Source: Paragemmobacter ruber (GTDB lineage: Bacteria > Pseudomonadota > Alphaproteobacteria > Rhodobacterales > Rhodobacteraceae). Taken from it: DNA of 64,000 bases. The notes beneath the pieces were generated by a model. The model ran no database searches and had not been told where the DNA came from. It was given only the letters and a program-made list of their open reading frames with translations. Where the stretch lies: positions 1,302,001-1,366,000 of the forward strand of contig NZ_JAAATW010000001.1 of NCBI RefSeq assembly GCF_009908315.1. The letters are read 5' to 3'. The position numbers were made by a program, and so were the translations under genes. Of the stretch, positions 40,406 through 49,654 are shown piece by piece (positions within the stretch are counted from its first letter, which is position 1; every line of letters starts with the position of its first letter).

Positions 40406-41201
40406 CCGCGCCTCGCTGGGATTGAAGATCGCAGCCGTCGGGGGCCTTCTCTTCCTGCACCTGCCGATCCTTCTGATCTTCCTCTACGCCTTCACGACCG
40501 AGGACAAATCCTATCAGTTCCCGCCCCCCGGCCTGACCACAGAGTGGTTCGGCGTGGCCTGGAACCGCGAGGATATCTGGCCGCCCCTGTACCTGTCGCT
40601 CTGGGTCGCCACGATTGCCACCTTCCTCGCCATGATCCTCGGCACGCTGGTTTCTGCCGCCATGGCGCGCGCCTCCTTTTTCGGGCGCGAACAGATCAGC
40701 CTGCTGATCATCCTGCCCATCGCCCTGCCCGGCGTCATCACCGGCATGTCGCTGCGGTCGGCCTTCTCGATCATGGACATACCGTTTTCGACATGGACCA
40801 TCATCCTCGGCCACGCGACCTTCTGCATCGTCATCGTCTATAACAACGCCGTCGCCCGCTTCCGCCGCCTGTCTGGCGGGATATTGGAGGCCTCTGCCGA
40901 CCTTGGCGCCAACAGCTTCCAGACCTTCCGCTACGTTCTGCTGCCGAACCTCGGCACCGCCCTTCTGGCAGGCGGGATGCTCGCCTTCGCGCTGTCGTTT
41001 GACGAGGTGATCGTCACCACCTTCACCGCGGGCCAGCAAAGCACCCTGCCCATCTGGATGCTTCAGGAACTGGTCCGTCCGCGGCAGCGGCCTGTGACCA
41101 ATGTGGTGGCCATCGTCGTCTTCACGGCCACCTTCGTTCCCATCCTCATCGCCTATTACCTGACCCGCGGCGGGTCCGAGACCGCCGGTGCGGGCAAATG
41201 A
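40395..41201 (+). CDS. Polyamine ABC transporter permease (PotC/PotI-like)
   Basis: 268 residues, about six membrane segments, and the EAA loop [20 protein letters not shown] with [14 protein letters not shown]. The conserved [13 protein letters not shown] is the PotC-type signature. Second half of the permease heterodimer. Overlaps the PotB-like gene upstream; the aldehyde dehydrogenase starts 16 nt after its stop. Confidence 0.92.
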   Translation: MHSDRASLGLKIAAVGGLLFLHLPILLIFLYAFTTEDKSYQFPPPGLTTEWFGVAWNREDIWPPLYLSLWVATIATFLAMILGTLVSAAMARASFFGREQISLLIILPIALPGVITGMSLRSAFSIMDIPFSTWTIILGHATFCIVIVYNNAVARFRRLSGGILEASADLGANSFQTFRYVLLPNLGTALLAGGMLAFALSFDEVIVTTFTAGQQSTLPIWMLQELVRPRQRPVTNVVAIVVFTATFVPILIAYYLTRGGSETAGAGK

Positions 41202-41217
41202 CCAAAGGGAGGTCCCT

Positions 41218-42663
41218 ATGGACAGTGCACTCATGACCATCGACACCCATCTCCTGATCGGGTCCAGCTTCGAAGCCGGGCAGGAGGCCAAGGAACAGAT
41301 CCTCAACCCCCGCACCGGCGGCCTGATCCTTGAGGTGCCCGAAGCCTCCACGGCACAGGTGGACCGCGCCGTCGCCGCCGCCCGCAAGGCGTTCGAGACG
41401 TGGTCCCGCACCACCCCCGCCGAACGCGCCGCCGCCCTGCTGCGCATCGCCGACCGGGTGGAGGCCGAGGCAGACAGCTTCGCCGCGCTGGAGGCGCTGA
41501 ACTGCGGCAAACCCATCAACGCCGCCCGCAATGACGAAATTCCCGCCATCGTGGATTGCTACCGCTTCTTTGCAGGCGCGGTGCGCTGCCAGCATGGCGC
41601 AGTGGCGGGCGAATACCTGTCCGGCCACACCTCCATGATCCGCCGCGATGCGATCGGCGTCATCGCCTCTATCGCGCCGTGGAACTATCCGCTGATGATG
41701 ATGGCCTGGAAACTCGGCCCCGCCATCGGCGGCGGGAACACCGTGGTGTTCAAGCCCTCGGAACAAACCCCGCTGACCGCACTGAAGATGGCGCGGATCC
41801 TGGCGGAAGAATTGCCCGAAGGCGTGGTGAACATCGTCACCGGGCGCGGCCAGACCGTCGGCAACTACCTCATCAATCACCCGCAGGTGGACATGATCTC
41901 GCTCACCGGCGATGTGGCCACGGGCAGGAAGATGCTGGATGCCGCCGCCAAGACGGTGAAACGCACCCATCTGGAACTGGGCGGCAAGGCCCCTGTCATC
42001 GTCTTTGATGATGCCGATGTGGGCGAGGTGGTCGATGGCCTGCGCGCCTTTGGTTACTACAACGCCGGGCAGGACTGCACCGCCGCCTGCCGCATCTACG
42101 CCGGGAAAAAGGTCTATGACCGTCTGGTCGCCGACCTGACCTCGGCCGTCTCCACCATCGCCCTGGGCAACGAGGATGACAGCACCAACGAAATCGGCCC
42201 CCTGATTTCCCTCCGCCAGCGCGACCGCGTCGCCTCCTTCGTCAACCGCGCGCGCGAGGTGAACCATATCGAGATCACCACAGGGGGCGAAGTGATGGAT
42301 CAGGGCTTCTACTACCGCCCCACCGTCATCGCCGGCGCGAAACAGGAAGACGAGATCGTCCGGCGCGAGGTCTTTGGTCCCGTCGTCTCCATCACCCCCT
42401 TCTCCGATGTGGATATGGCGGTGAACTGGGCCAATGACAGCGATTATGGCCTCGCCTCCTCGGTCTGGACCCGGGATGTGGGCCGTGCGATGGCGACCGC
42501 CGCGCGGCTGCGCTACGGCTGCACCTGGATCAACACGCATTTCATGCTGACCAACGAAATGCCCCATGGCGGGCTGAAACAGTCCGGCTATGGCAAGGAC
42601 ATGTCGGCCTATGCGCTGGAGGATTACACCGTCGTCCGCCATGTCATGATCAAGCACGGCTGA
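41218..42663 (+). CDS. Gamma-aminobutyraldehyde dehydrogenase-like protein
   Basis: 481-residue aldehyde dehydrogenase superfamily enzyme. Motifs: [33 protein letters not shown] (cofactor Lys), [12 protein letters not shown], the general base in [18 protein letters not shown] and the nucleophile Cys in [22 protein letters not shown] and the neighbouring transporter favour 4-aminobutyraldehyde (PatD/Prr type) or a similar omega-aminoaldehyde, converting putrescine breakdown products to GABA. The ATG at 41218 follows AAGGGAGG. Last gene of the operon; no aminotransferase or oxidase for the first step is in the cluster. Confidence 0.88.
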   Translation: MDSALMTIDTHLLIGSSFEAGQEAKEQILNPRTGGLILEVPEASTAQVDRAVAAARKAFETWSRTTPAERAAALLRIADRVEAEADSFAALEALNCGKPINAARNDEIPAIVDCYRFFAGAVRCQHGAVAGEYLSGHTSMIRRDAIGVIASIAPWNYPLMMMAWKLGPAIGGGNTVVFKPSEQTPLTALKMARILAEELPEGVVNIVTGRGQTVGNYLINHPQVDMISLTGDVATGRKMLDAAAKTVKRTHLELGGKAPVIVFDDADVGEVVDGLRAFGYYNAGQDCTAACRIYAGKKVYDRLVADLTSAVSTIALGNEDDSTNEIGPLISLRQRDRVASFVNRAREVNHIEITTGGEVMDQGFYYRPTVIAGAKQEDEIVRREVFGPVVSITPFSDVDMAVNWANDSDYGLASSVWTRDVGRAMATAARLRYGCTWINTHFMLTNEMPHGGLKQSGYGKDMSAYALEDYTVVRHVMIKHG

Positions 42664-42702
42664 TCGCAAGCTACGGGTTTCCGGGCCGTGATGAAGGCCG
42701 CC

Positions 42703-42752
42703 TCCTTCATCTTGGTGCCAAATACCCCGGGGGTCCGGGGGCTGGCCCCCGG
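42703..42752. repeat. Dispersed intergenic palindromic repeat, copy 2
   Basis: Starts TCCTTCATCTTGG (42703-42715), then AAATACCCCG, GGGTCC and a hairpin with arms CCGGGGGC (42735-42742) and GCCCCCGG (42745-42752). Block order is the same as in copy 1 at 35977-36031. Here it lies between convergent genes and probably acts as a bidirectional transcription end. Confidence 0.75.
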
Positions 42753-42760
42753 CCGACGGT

Positions 42761-43903
42761 TCAGCCGCGTGCTGCCGCCCGCCCGGCCCAGCGCCCGGTC
42801 GCCCAGCAGGCGGTCAGCAGATAGCCCCCTGTCGGCGCCTCCCAGTCCAGCATCTCGCCGCAGGCAAAGACGCCGGGCAGGGCGCGCAGTTCCAGATCCT
42901 CGGTCAACGCGGCGCGGGTGATGCCGCCCGCGACCGAGATCGCCTCGTCCAGCGGACGGGGGCCGGTCAGCGGGATGGGCAGGGCCTTGATCGCTTCGCT
43001 GGTCGGAAGACCCCGCCCGAATTCCATCACCAGCGCGCTGGCCACGGGGGAAAGACCCAGCTTGCGCAGGCGATTGGACAAGGTTTCGGCGGGTTTCAGG
43101 CGGGCAAGGCGGGCCGCCAGGTCCGGCGCTGTGACATCTGGCATCAGGTCCAGCCGCAGGGATGCGCCGTCCCGCAGGTCACGGCTGACGGCATAGATGC
43201 CGCCGCCTTCCACACCCCTTTCGGACAGGACGAACTCCGCCCTGACCCGCCGATCCCCCACGATCAGCGCCGCGCCCTTCACGGGCTGGCCGAAGTGCCG
43301 GGGCATATGCGCCGACCACGCGACGCCAAAGCCCATATTGGCGGGCTTGAAGGGCGCGATTTCCACACCCCTGCCGCGCAGCCAGGGCACCCAGGCGGCA
43401 TCCGACCCCAGCCGCGCCCAGCTTGCCCCGCCAAGCGCCAGAACCACCATGCGGGGGGACAGGGTGACAGGCCCGTCCGGCGTGTCAAAGCGCCAGCCCC
43501 CTTCTGCTAACCCGGTCCAGCGCCAGCGCAATCGCAGATCGACACCCGCCGCGCCCAGCCGCGCCAGCCAGGCGCGCAGCAGGGGCGAGGCCTTCATCAC
43601 CGTGGGAAAGACCCGGCCGGATGTGCCGGTAAACACCTCCTGCCCCAAGGCGCGGCACCAGTCCTGCACCTGCGCGGGGCCGAATTCGGCCAGCATCGGC
43701 GCCAGCCAACCCGCGTCATAGGCGCGGGCGAAGATGTCGGCCGGTTCATCCTTGGTCACGTTCAGGCCGGACTTCCCGGCCATCAGGAACTTGCGCCCCG
43801 CCGTGGGCTTTGCCTCGCAGATCACGACATGGCGGCCAGCCGCGGCCAGTTCCTCTGCCGCCATCAACCCCGCAGGTCCGGCACCGATCACCAGCGCATC
43901 CAT
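42761..43903 (-). CDS. TIGR03862 family FAD-dependent oxidoreductase (HI0933-like)
   Basis: 380-residue flavoprotein. FAD-binding motif MDALVIGAGPAGLMAAEELA at the N-terminus, then AKPTAGRKFLMAGKSGLNVT, the family signature, followed by LALGGASWARLGSDAAW. The C-terminal flavin-contact segment is GVFACGEMLDWEAPTGGYLL. The TIGR03862 branch is a short version of the HI0933/BaiN family; substrate and role are not known. Single gene, divergent from the HNH protein gene at 43960. Confidence 0.87.
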   Translation of the reverse strand: MDALVIGAGPAGLMAAEELAAAGRHVVICEAKPTAGRKFLMAGKSGLNVTKDEPADIFARAYDAGWLAPMLAEFGPAQVQDWCRALGQEVFTGTSGRVFPTVMKASPLLRAWLARLGAAGVDLRLRWRWTGLAEGGWRFDTPDGPVTLSPRMVVLALGGASWARLGSDAAWVPWLRGRGVEIAPFKPANMGFGVAWSAHMPRHFGQPVKGAALIVGDRRVRAEFVLSERGVEGGGIYAVSRDLRDGASLRLDLMPDVTAPDLAARLARLKPAETLSNRLRKLGLSPVASALVMEFGRGLPTSEAIKALPIPLTGPRPLDEAISVAGGITRAALTEDLELRALPGVFACGEMLDWEAPTGGYLLTACWATGRWAGRAAARG

Positions 43904-43959
43904 CTTGCCCCCGTCATCCCTTGCGCCATCCTTTGCCCGGAAAGCCGCGACAGGACAAC

Positions 43960-44250
43960 ATGGACCCGATCTGCCCGATCTGCCTGCGACCGATCCCGCC
44001 CGATGTGCCGCAGAGCCTGCACCACCTTGTGCCGAAGCTGAAAGGCGGGAAAGGCGGGCCGACGGTGATGGCCCACCACATCTGCCACAAAGAGATACAC
44101 GCCCGCTTCACGGAAACCGAGCTTGCCCGGCAGTTCAACACCCCCGATGCGATCCGCGCCGATCCGCGGATGGAGGCGTTCCTGCGCTGGATCGCGAAGC
44201 GGCCACTGGGTTTCCTGTCCCGCGTGCCGGGCGGGCACCGCAAACGCTAG
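43960..44250 (+). CDS. Small HNH-type protein
   Basis: 96 residues. It begins MDPICPICLRPIPP (a CxxC pair) followed by SLHHLVPKLKGGKGG and MAHHICHKEIHARF, which together fit a compact HNH/treble-clef zinc fold with the first His in the HH pair. Homologues are annotated as HNH endonuclease or restriction-like; a nuclease activity is not proven. The ATG at 43960 follows AGGACAAC. No restriction or toxin partner adjacent. Convergent with the enoyl-CoA hydratase gene, 3 nt between stops. Confidence 0.78.
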   Translation: MDPICPICLRPIPPDVPQSLHHLVPKLKGGKGGPTVMAHHICHKEIHARFTETELARQFNTPDAIRADPRMEAFLRWIAKRPLGFLSRVPGGHRKR

Positions 44251-44253
44251 GGG

Positions 44254-44859
44254 TCAGAACATCGCCTTCATCCGGCGCACATGGCGCGGATCCGCGCCCA
44301 GCGCATCGGCGGCAAGGGCAAGCGCGCCGTCCACCGCATCTTCGGCAATCTGGTCGATCAGACCCCATTCAAGGGCGGTTTGCGCGCCGATGCGCTGCCC
44401 CGCCAGCAGGATCATCCTTGCCAGCGACGGGCCGATGAGCGCCGTCAGACGGGCGGGGTCCGACGGTTGCGGCAGGTAGCCGCGCTTCATCACCGGATAG
44501 AAGAATTCCGCCCCCGGCACCGCCACCCGCAGGTCGCAGGCCAGCGCCATGCCAAAGGCGCCGCCGGCCAGCGTGCCGTTCAGCGCGGCGATGGTCAGGC
44601 CGGGATAGGCCGCGATCCGGCGCGACAGGATCTCCCATTCCGGGGCATGGCCCAGACCCTGCGCCATGCCATCCAGATCCGCCCCGGCGGAAAAGACGCG
44701 GCCATGCGCTGTGATCACCAGCACCGCCACGCCGTCGGCGGCGGCTTGGGCCACCGCGCCATCCAGCATGGCCAGCATCTCCTGCGTCAGGGCGTTTGCT
44801 TTGTCGGCGCGGTCCAGCACCAGAAGACGCGCGCCACCCTGTTCCCGAACCGCGATCAT
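44254..44859 (-). CDS. Enoyl-CoA hydratase/isomerase family protein
   Basis: 201 residues, shorter than the usual 255-260 of crotonases. The oxyanion-hole regions are present: HGRVFSAGADLDGMA and ALNGTLAGGAFGMALACDLR. The Glu pair of classical enoyl-CoA hydratases is not evident; the stretch AVPGAEFFYPVMKRGYLP has a Tyr/Pro-rich loop. The C-terminal trimerisation helices are trimmed. It overlaps the preceding SDR stop by 4 nt (ATGA). Together they could serve a short beta-oxidation-like or aromatic acid branch. Substrate unknown. Confidence 0.85.
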   Translation of the reverse strand: MIAVREQGGARLLVLDRADKANALTQEMLAMLDGAVAQAAADGVAVLVITAHGRVFSAGADLDGMAQGLGHAPEWEILSRRIAAYPGLTIAALNGTLAGGAFGMALACDLRVAVPGAEFFYPVMKRGYLPQPSDPARLTALIGPSLARMILLAGQRIGAQTALEWGLIDQIAEDAVDGALALAADALGADPRHVRRMKAMF

Positions 44860-45602
44860 GGGATCAGCCCGACCGCGCGGCGCACCGTTTCGTCGCGCAG
44901 GGAAATGTCGCGGCCCAGCCAGTCATCCGCCGCGGGGCCGCACATCCAGACCAGCGCGCGGGCCGGCCAATCAGCCGGGATATGGGTGGCAAAGTCGATC
45001 TGGCTGACAGGATTCACCCCGGATGCCTTGATCTTCACCTGCATGTCGGTGGCCACCGTCCCCGGCGATAGGCCAAGCACGCGGATGCCATGCGGCCCCT
45101 CTTCCAGATGGGCGGCCCGGGTCAGCATCAGGGCGCCCGCCTTTCCGGCGCAATAGGCGCTCCACCCTTCCAGCGGGTTGGTGGCCGCGCCGGAAGAGAC
45201 GGTGATGATCGTGCCACCCCCTTGCGCCCGCATCACGGGCAGGACGGCGCGCATCCCGTGAAACACGCCCTTGAGGTTGATGTCGATGCTCTTGCCCCAT
45301 GCATCCACATCCGCATCGGCCAGCCGGGCGATGGGTTCGATCACGCCGGCATTGTTCACCAGCACGTCAATGCGGCCAAAGCGGGCCTGCACCGTGCCGA
45401 CCGCGGCCTGAACCGCGGCTGCATTCGCCACATCGCAGCCCAGCGCCATCACCTCCGGCCCCAGTTCATCGGCCAGGGCCGCGACTTGCGCCTCGGTCCG
45501 CGCCAAGGCGGCCACGCGCGCCCCTGCGGCGACGAAGGCCCGCACGGCAGCGGCGCCTATACCGCGGCTGGCCCCGGTGACGATGACAACCTTGCCATCC
45601 AT
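44856..45602 (-). CDS. SDR family oxidoreductase
   Basis: 248-residue classical short-chain dehydrogenase. Gly motif VTGASRRGI-type VIVTGASRGIGAAAVRAF, NNAGV segment VLVNNAGVIEPIARL, and active site TVSSGAATNPLEGWSAYCAGKAG with Ser, Tyr and Lys in place. The ATG at 45602 follows AAGGGAG at good spacing. Co-transcribed with the enoyl-CoA hydratase-like gene. The C-terminal region includes a WMCGPAADDWLGRDISLRDE stretch found in several YciK-like members; the substrate is open. Confidence 0.88.
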   Translation of the reverse strand: MDGKVVIVTGASRGIGAAAVRAFVAAGARVAALARTEAQVAALADELGPEVMALGCDVANAAAVQAAVGTVQARFGRIDVLVNNAGVIEPIARLADADVDAWGKSIDINLKGVFHGMRAVLPVMRAQGGGTIITVSSGAATNPLEGWSAYCAGKAGALMLTRAAHLEEGPHGIRVLGLSPGTVATDMQVKIKASGVNPVSQIDFATHIPADWPARALVWMCGPAADDWLGRDISLRDETVRRAVGLIP

Positions 45603-45703
45603 CGAACTTCTCCCTTTCACAATTCCGGTCCGCGCAAAGGATCTGTGCGGCCTTCACAGTTTCGCCACTGTCTTAACGCATGCCAAGGCGGCGTTGGAAA
45701 CCC

Positions 45704-45732
45704 TTGACCCCGCCCCACCGGGGGAGGATGCT
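45704..45732 (+). promoter_or_regulatory. Candidate sigma-70 promoter of the DUF2125 gene
   Basis: TTGACC at 45704-45709 and GATGCT at 45727-45732 separated by 17 nt, about 40 nt upstream of the ATG at 45773. The CTTGAC-type -35 is typical of this bacterial family; the -10 is a weak match. Confidence 0.4.
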
Positions 45733-45772
45733 CTTGGCGCAAAGATTTATTCGCATCTGAACGAGGTTGATT

Positions 45773-47320
45773 ATGATCAGTCGCAGGCTGGCGGGCAGCA
45801 CCGCCCTTGTCATGCTGTTGTCCACGCCGGCCCTTGCCGAGGTGACACCCGAGCAGGTTTGGGAAAACTGGCTGGCCTTCGCGAATGGCAGCGGCCAGAC
45901 CGTGACCACTGAAAGCGTCGAACGCGACGGGGATACGCTGGTCGTCACCGGAATGACGATTGCGATTGACCAAGAGGGTGTCGTCGGTGGCGGGTCGATC
46001 GACGAGGTGCGCTTCCGCGACAATGGCGATGGCACCGTCGAGGTGACGATGTCCGAGACATATCCCTTCGAGATGACCTTCGACCCGCCCGAGGAAGATG
46101 GCGATCCGACCACGCTGACGATGGAAATCCGTCAGCCCGGGATGGTGATCACCGCCAGCGGGGATGCGGCGGAAACCGCCTATGATTACACCGCGCCCGA
46201 AATGACGGTGGCCCTGACCAGCATCGAAGGCGTGGAGGCCGAGGCCGTGGATGTGACGGCCGAAATCGCGCTGACCAACCTTACGGGCACATATCTGATG
46301 GCAGCCGCTGAAGGCGAACAGTCGCGCCTGACCTCGAACTTTGCTGCCGACAGTCTGACGCTCACGGCGGAAGGCACCGATCCCGACCCGTCGCCCGCCG
46401 AGGGTGAGGGCGGGCCGACCGGCCCTTCGACGCTGAAGCTGAACCTGACGATGGCCGATCTGACCGGCACGGGCAAAGGGACCTTCCTCGATTCGATGAT
46501 GATGGCCGACATGTCCGCCGCGCTGAAAGCCGGATTTGCCAGCGAAGGCACCTTCAACAGCGGCGCGCTGACCTATGACATGGAGATCACGGATGCGACC
46601 GGCCTGACCAAGATCACCGGCGCGGGGGAAAGCAACACGCTGGTCTTTGCGATGGATGCCACCAAGCTTGCCTATTCGGGCGGGGCGACGGGCTTTAGCA
46701 TGGCGATGTCGGCGCCGACCATTCCCTTCCCCGAGATGAAGCTGGCCTATCAGGAAGCATCCTTCGGGTTCCTGATGCCGGTCAGCGTGACGGAAGAGCC
46801 GCAGGATTTCTCGTTCCTGACTCGCATCGTCGATCTGACCGTGTCGGATGAGATCTGGGCGATGTTCGACCCGACCAATCAACTGCCCCGTGATCCGGCC
46901 ACGCTGGTGATCGACACCAAGGGCAAGGCGAAGCTGCTGGTCGATATCATGGATCCGGCAGCGGTCGAGGCAGCGGGCGAGGCCCCGCCGGCCGAGTTGC
47001 ACGCGCTCGACATTACCGCGTTGCAGGCCAAGATCGCGGGTGCGGAACTGACCGGCAATGGCGCGCTGACCTTCGACAACAGCGATCTAGTCACCTATGG
47101 CGGGATGCCTGCGCCCACGGGCAAGGTGGACCTGAAGCTGGTGGGTGGCAACACGCTGATGGACAAGCTGGTGGCGATGGGTCTGTTGCCGGAAGATCAG
47201 GTGATGGGCTTCCGCATGATGCTGTCGATGTTCGCCAATGCGACGGGCGAGGATGAGCTGACATCTACGCTGGAGTTCAAGGACGGCGGGTTCTTTGCCA
47301 ACGGCCAGCAGTTGCAGTAA
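45773..47320 (+). CDS. DUF2125 domain-containing secreted protein
   Basis: 515 residues. The start is ATG at 45773, after GAGG; a TTG two codons upstream is not needed. Signal peptide MISRRLAGSTALVMLLSTPALA then EVTPEQVWENW. The mature protein is acidic and beta-rich, with several repeating strands containing DGTVEV, TLTMEI and LTSNF. The C-terminal part has GNGALTFDNSDLVTYGGMP and KVDLKLVGGNTLMDKLVAMG, the most conserved DUF2125 region. The fold recalls AsmA-like/DUF2125 envelope proteins; function unknown. It has its own promoter candidate and a strong terminator. Confidence 0.88.
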   Translation: MISRRLAGSTALVMLLSTPALAEVTPEQVWENWLAFANGSGQTVTTESVERDGDTLVVTGMTIAIDQEGVVGGGSIDEVRFRDNGDGTVEVTMSETYPFEMTFDPPEEDGDPTTLTMEIRQPGMVITASGDAAETAYDYTAPEMTVALTSIEGVEAEAVDVTAEIALTNLTGTYLMAAAEGEQSRLTSNFAADSLTLTAEGTDPDPSPAEGEGGPTGPSTLKLNLTMADLTGTGKGTFLDSMMMADMSAALKAGFASEGTFNSGALTYDMEITDATGLTKITGAGESNTLVFAMDATKLAYSGGATGFSMAMSAPTIPFPEMKLAYQEASFGFLMPVSVTEEPQDFSFLTRIVDLTVSDEIWAMFDPTNQLPRDPATLVIDTKGKAKLLVDIMDPAAVEAAGEAPPAELHALDITALQAKIAGAELTGNGALTFDNSDLVTYGGMPAPTGKVDLKLVGGNTLMDKLVAMGLLPEDQVMGFRMMLSMFANATGEDELTSTLEFKDGGFFANGQQLQ

Positions 47321-47345
47321 CGCCTGCGGATCATGAACAGATAGC

Positions 47346-47373
47346 AAGGCCCCCGCTCCGGCGGGGGCCTTTT
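47346..47373 (+). terminator. Rho-independent terminator after the DUF2125 gene
   Basis: 9-bp arms GGCCCCCGC (47348-47356) and GCGGGGGCC (47361-47369), loop TCCG, followed by TTTT and preceded by AA. Standard terminator for the plus-strand gene. Confidence 0.88.
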
Positions 47374-47475
47374 GCTTGGGGCGCGCGGGCCTGCGGCCCG
47401 GCGCGGGCGCCCTCTGCGCTTGCACTGACGGCTGCAGCGGACTACCTGCACAGGGCACCTGCCAGAGGACCGGCC

Positions 47476-48819
47476 ATGACAGATATGCTTTCCAACCTGA
47501 CCGACCGACTGCTCGACGCCGCCCGCAAGGCGGGGGCAGAGGCTGCGGATGCGCTGGCAGTGTCTGGCACGTCGCTGACGATCGACGTCCGGCAGGGCAA
47601 GCTGGAACAGGCCGAACGGGCAGAAGGCACCGAGATCGGGCTGCGCGTCCTGTTCGGGGGGCGGCAGGCCTGTGTTTCGGCCTCAGATATCTCGGACCGC
47701 ACGATCACCGCATTGGCCGAGCGGGCCGTCGCCATGGCGCGCGAGGCACCCGATGACCCCTATGCCGGGCTGGCCGATCCGTCGCAGATTGCCCGCGACT
47801 GGGATCTTGCCGCGCTCGATCTGGCCGATCCGGCGCCGGAACCCGATGCCGCCGCGCTGGAGGCAGATTGCCGCGCGGTGGAGGCGGCGGCGCTGGCCGC
47901 ACGCGGGATCACGCAGGTAGAGGCATCGGCGGGATATTCCCGCCGTGCCATGCATCTGGCCGCGACCAATGGCTTTTCGGGCGGCTATGCGCGCACCTCG
48001 CGATCGGTATCGGCGGTGGCCTTCACCGGCGAAGGCACGGGGATGGAGCGGGATTGGGCGGGCGAGGCGCGCACCTATCAATCCGATCTGCCGGGGGCCG
48101 AGGGGATCGGTGCGCTGGCCGCCGAACGGGCGCTGGCGCGGGCCGGGGCGGTAAAGCCGGTGACGGGCACCTATCCGGTGCTGTTCGATGAACGGGTGGC
48201 ATCCTCGCTGATCGGGCATCTTCTGTCGGCCGTGAACGGGGCGGCGATTGCCCGGGGGGCAAGCTGGCTGCGCGATGCGATGGGGCAGCAGGTGCTGCCT
48301 GCCGGGCTGTCGGTGATCGAGGACCCGCACCGCGCGCGCATCTCATCGTCGCGCCCCTTCGATGGCGAAGGCCTGCCGACGCGGCGGCGGGCGATTGTCG
48401 AGGATGGCATCCTGACGGGCTGGACGCTGGACCTTGCCACTGCGCGCAAGCTGGGGCTGGCCAGCACGGGAAATGCCGCGCGGGGGACCAGTTCGCCCCC
48501 ATCGCCCAGCACATCGAACATTGACCTGACGCAAGGGGCGGTCAGCCGCGCGGACCTGATCCGCGACATGGGGACAGGGCTTTACGTCACCTCGATGATC
48601 GGATCGACGATCAACCCGACGACGGGGGATTATTCGCGGGGTGCGGCGGGGTTCTGGGTGCAGAACGGCGTGATCTCGCATCCCGTGAACGAATGTACCA
48701 TCGCGGGCAATCTGCGCGACATGCTGCTGCGTCTGGTGCCTGCGAATGACGCGCGGGCGCATCTGTCCACGCGGGTGCCGTCCTGCCTGATCGACGGGCT
48801 GACCCTTGCCGGTGCCTGA
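47476..48819 (+). CDS. pmbA: PmbA/TldE family metallopeptidase subunit
   Basis: 447 residues. TldD and PmbA/TldE together form a Zn peptidase that cleaves unfolded or modified peptides, known from microcin and quinohaemoprotein maturation. Motifs: NLTDRLLDAARKAGAEAADA, VRQGKLEQAERAEGTEIGLR, RAMHLAATNGFSGGYARTS and the C-terminal GLYVTSMIGSTINPTTGDYS with NGVISHPVNECTIAGNL. The HExxxH zinc motif of TldD is absent, as expected for the TldE partner. tldD is not in this window. The CysQ-like gene overlaps its end. Confidence 0.9.
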   Translation: MTDMLSNLTDRLLDAARKAGAEAADALAVSGTSLTIDVRQGKLEQAERAEGTEIGLRVLFGGRQACVSASDISDRTITALAERAVAMAREAPDDPYAGLADPSQIARDWDLAALDLADPAPEPDAAALEADCRAVEAAALAARGITQVEASAGYSRRAMHLAATNGFSGGYARTSRSVSAVAFTGEGTGMERDWAGEARTYQSDLPGAEGIGALAAERALARAGAVKPVTGTYPVLFDERVASSLIGHLLSAVNGAAIARGASWLRDAMGQQVLPAGLSVIEDPHRARISSSRPFDGEGLPTRRRAIVEDGILTGWTLDLATARKLGLASTGNAARGTSSPPSPSTSNIDLTQGAVSRADLIRDMGTGLYVTSMIGSTINPTTGDYSRGAAGFWVQNGVISHPVNECTIAGNLRDMLLRLVPANDARAHLSTRVPSCLIDGLTLAGA

Positions 48820-49606
48820 TGCCGTGCCAGAGGATGACCTTGCCCTGCTGATCCGCGCGGCGCGCGAGGCCGGGCGGATCGCGCTGCGCTATTGGAAGCG
48901 GAACCCCCGGGTCTGGGACAAGGGCGACGAAGGGCCGGTGACCGAGGCGGATCATGCGGTGAATGACGCGCTGATCCGCACCCTGCGCGCGGCGCGGCCC
49001 GGCTATGGCTGGCTGTCGGAAGAGACGCCCGATGATGCAGACCGGCTGTCGCGCGAGGCGGTGTTCATCCTCGACCCGATCGACGGGACCCGCGCCTTCA
49101 TCGCCGGTGAGGACAGTTTCAGCCATTCCTTGGCCGTGGCCCATCGGGGGCGGGTGACGGCGGGGGTGGTTTTCCTGCCCGCGCTGGACCGCATGTTTGC
49201 CGCCACGGCGGATGGTGCCGCCACGCTGAACGGGGCAGGGCTGCAGGCCAGCGCCATCGGCGGAACCGAAGGCGCCAATATCCTGACCCCCGCTGCCAAC
49301 ATGAAGCCCGAGTTCTGGCCCGGTGGCGTGCCCGAGGTGAAGCGCAGTTTCCGTGCCTCGGTCGCCTATCGGCTGGCGCTGGTGGGGCAAGGGCGGTTCG
49401 ACGGGATGCTGAGCTTTCGGCAAGGCTGGGAATGGGACATCGCCGCGGGCAGTCTGATCGCCGCGCGGGCGGGGGCCGCGGTGACGGACCGGCATGGAAA
49501 GGCCCTGCGCTTCAACGCGCCGGTGCCAAAGGCGGATGGGCTGATCGCCGCCGCCCCGGCGCTGCACCGCGCGCTGCTGGACCGGCTGACGCCCCCTGCG
49601 GCATGA
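48812..49606 (+). CDS. Inositol monophosphatase family / CysQ-like 3'(2'),5'-bisphosphate nucleotidase
   Basis: 264 residues counted from a GTG at 48812; the start is uncertain because no good ribosome site is visible (TTG 48806 or GTG 48824 are also possible). The metal and phosphate sites are clear: GPVTEADHAVNDALI, LSEETPD, FILDPIDGTRAFIAGEDSF and the C-terminal WEWDIAAGSLIAARAGAAVTD. Enzymes of this class hydrolyse PAP to AMP or inositol phosphates. CysQ is favoured by overall form, but the split within the family needs a tree. Confidence 0.85.
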   Translation: MPDAVPEDDLALLIRAAREAGRIALRYWKRNPRVWDKGDEGPVTEADHAVNDALIRTLRAARPGYGWLSEETPDDADRLSREAVFILDPIDGTRAFIAGEDSFSHSLAVAHRGRVTAGVVFLPALDRMFAATADGAATLNGAGLQASAIGGTEGANILTPAANMKPEFWPGGVPEVKRSFRASVAYRLALVGQGRFDGMLSFRQGWEWDIAAGSLIAARAGAAVTDRHGKALRFNAPVPKADGLIAAAPALHRALLDRLTPPAA

Positions 49607-49610
49607 AGAA

Positions 49611-49632
49611 GGGCCGCCCCGGCGGGCGGCCC
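49611..49632. terminator. Hairpin between convergent cysQ-like and DEAD-box genes
   Basis: 9-bp arms GGGCCGCCC (49611-49619) and GGGCGGCCC (49624-49632) with loop CGGC. Placed between stops at 49606 and 49655, so it can serve both genes. T-runs are poor on both sides. Confidence 0.7.
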
Positions 49633-49654
49633 ATCGACATGGTTTGGCAAGCGT

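Noticed and set aside
43960-44250. Restriction-modification or toxin-antitoxin module around the HNH protein
   Set aside because: No methyltransferase, antitoxin or specificity gene adjoins it; the ccrM gene is 16 kb away and is a cell-cycle solitary methyltransferase.
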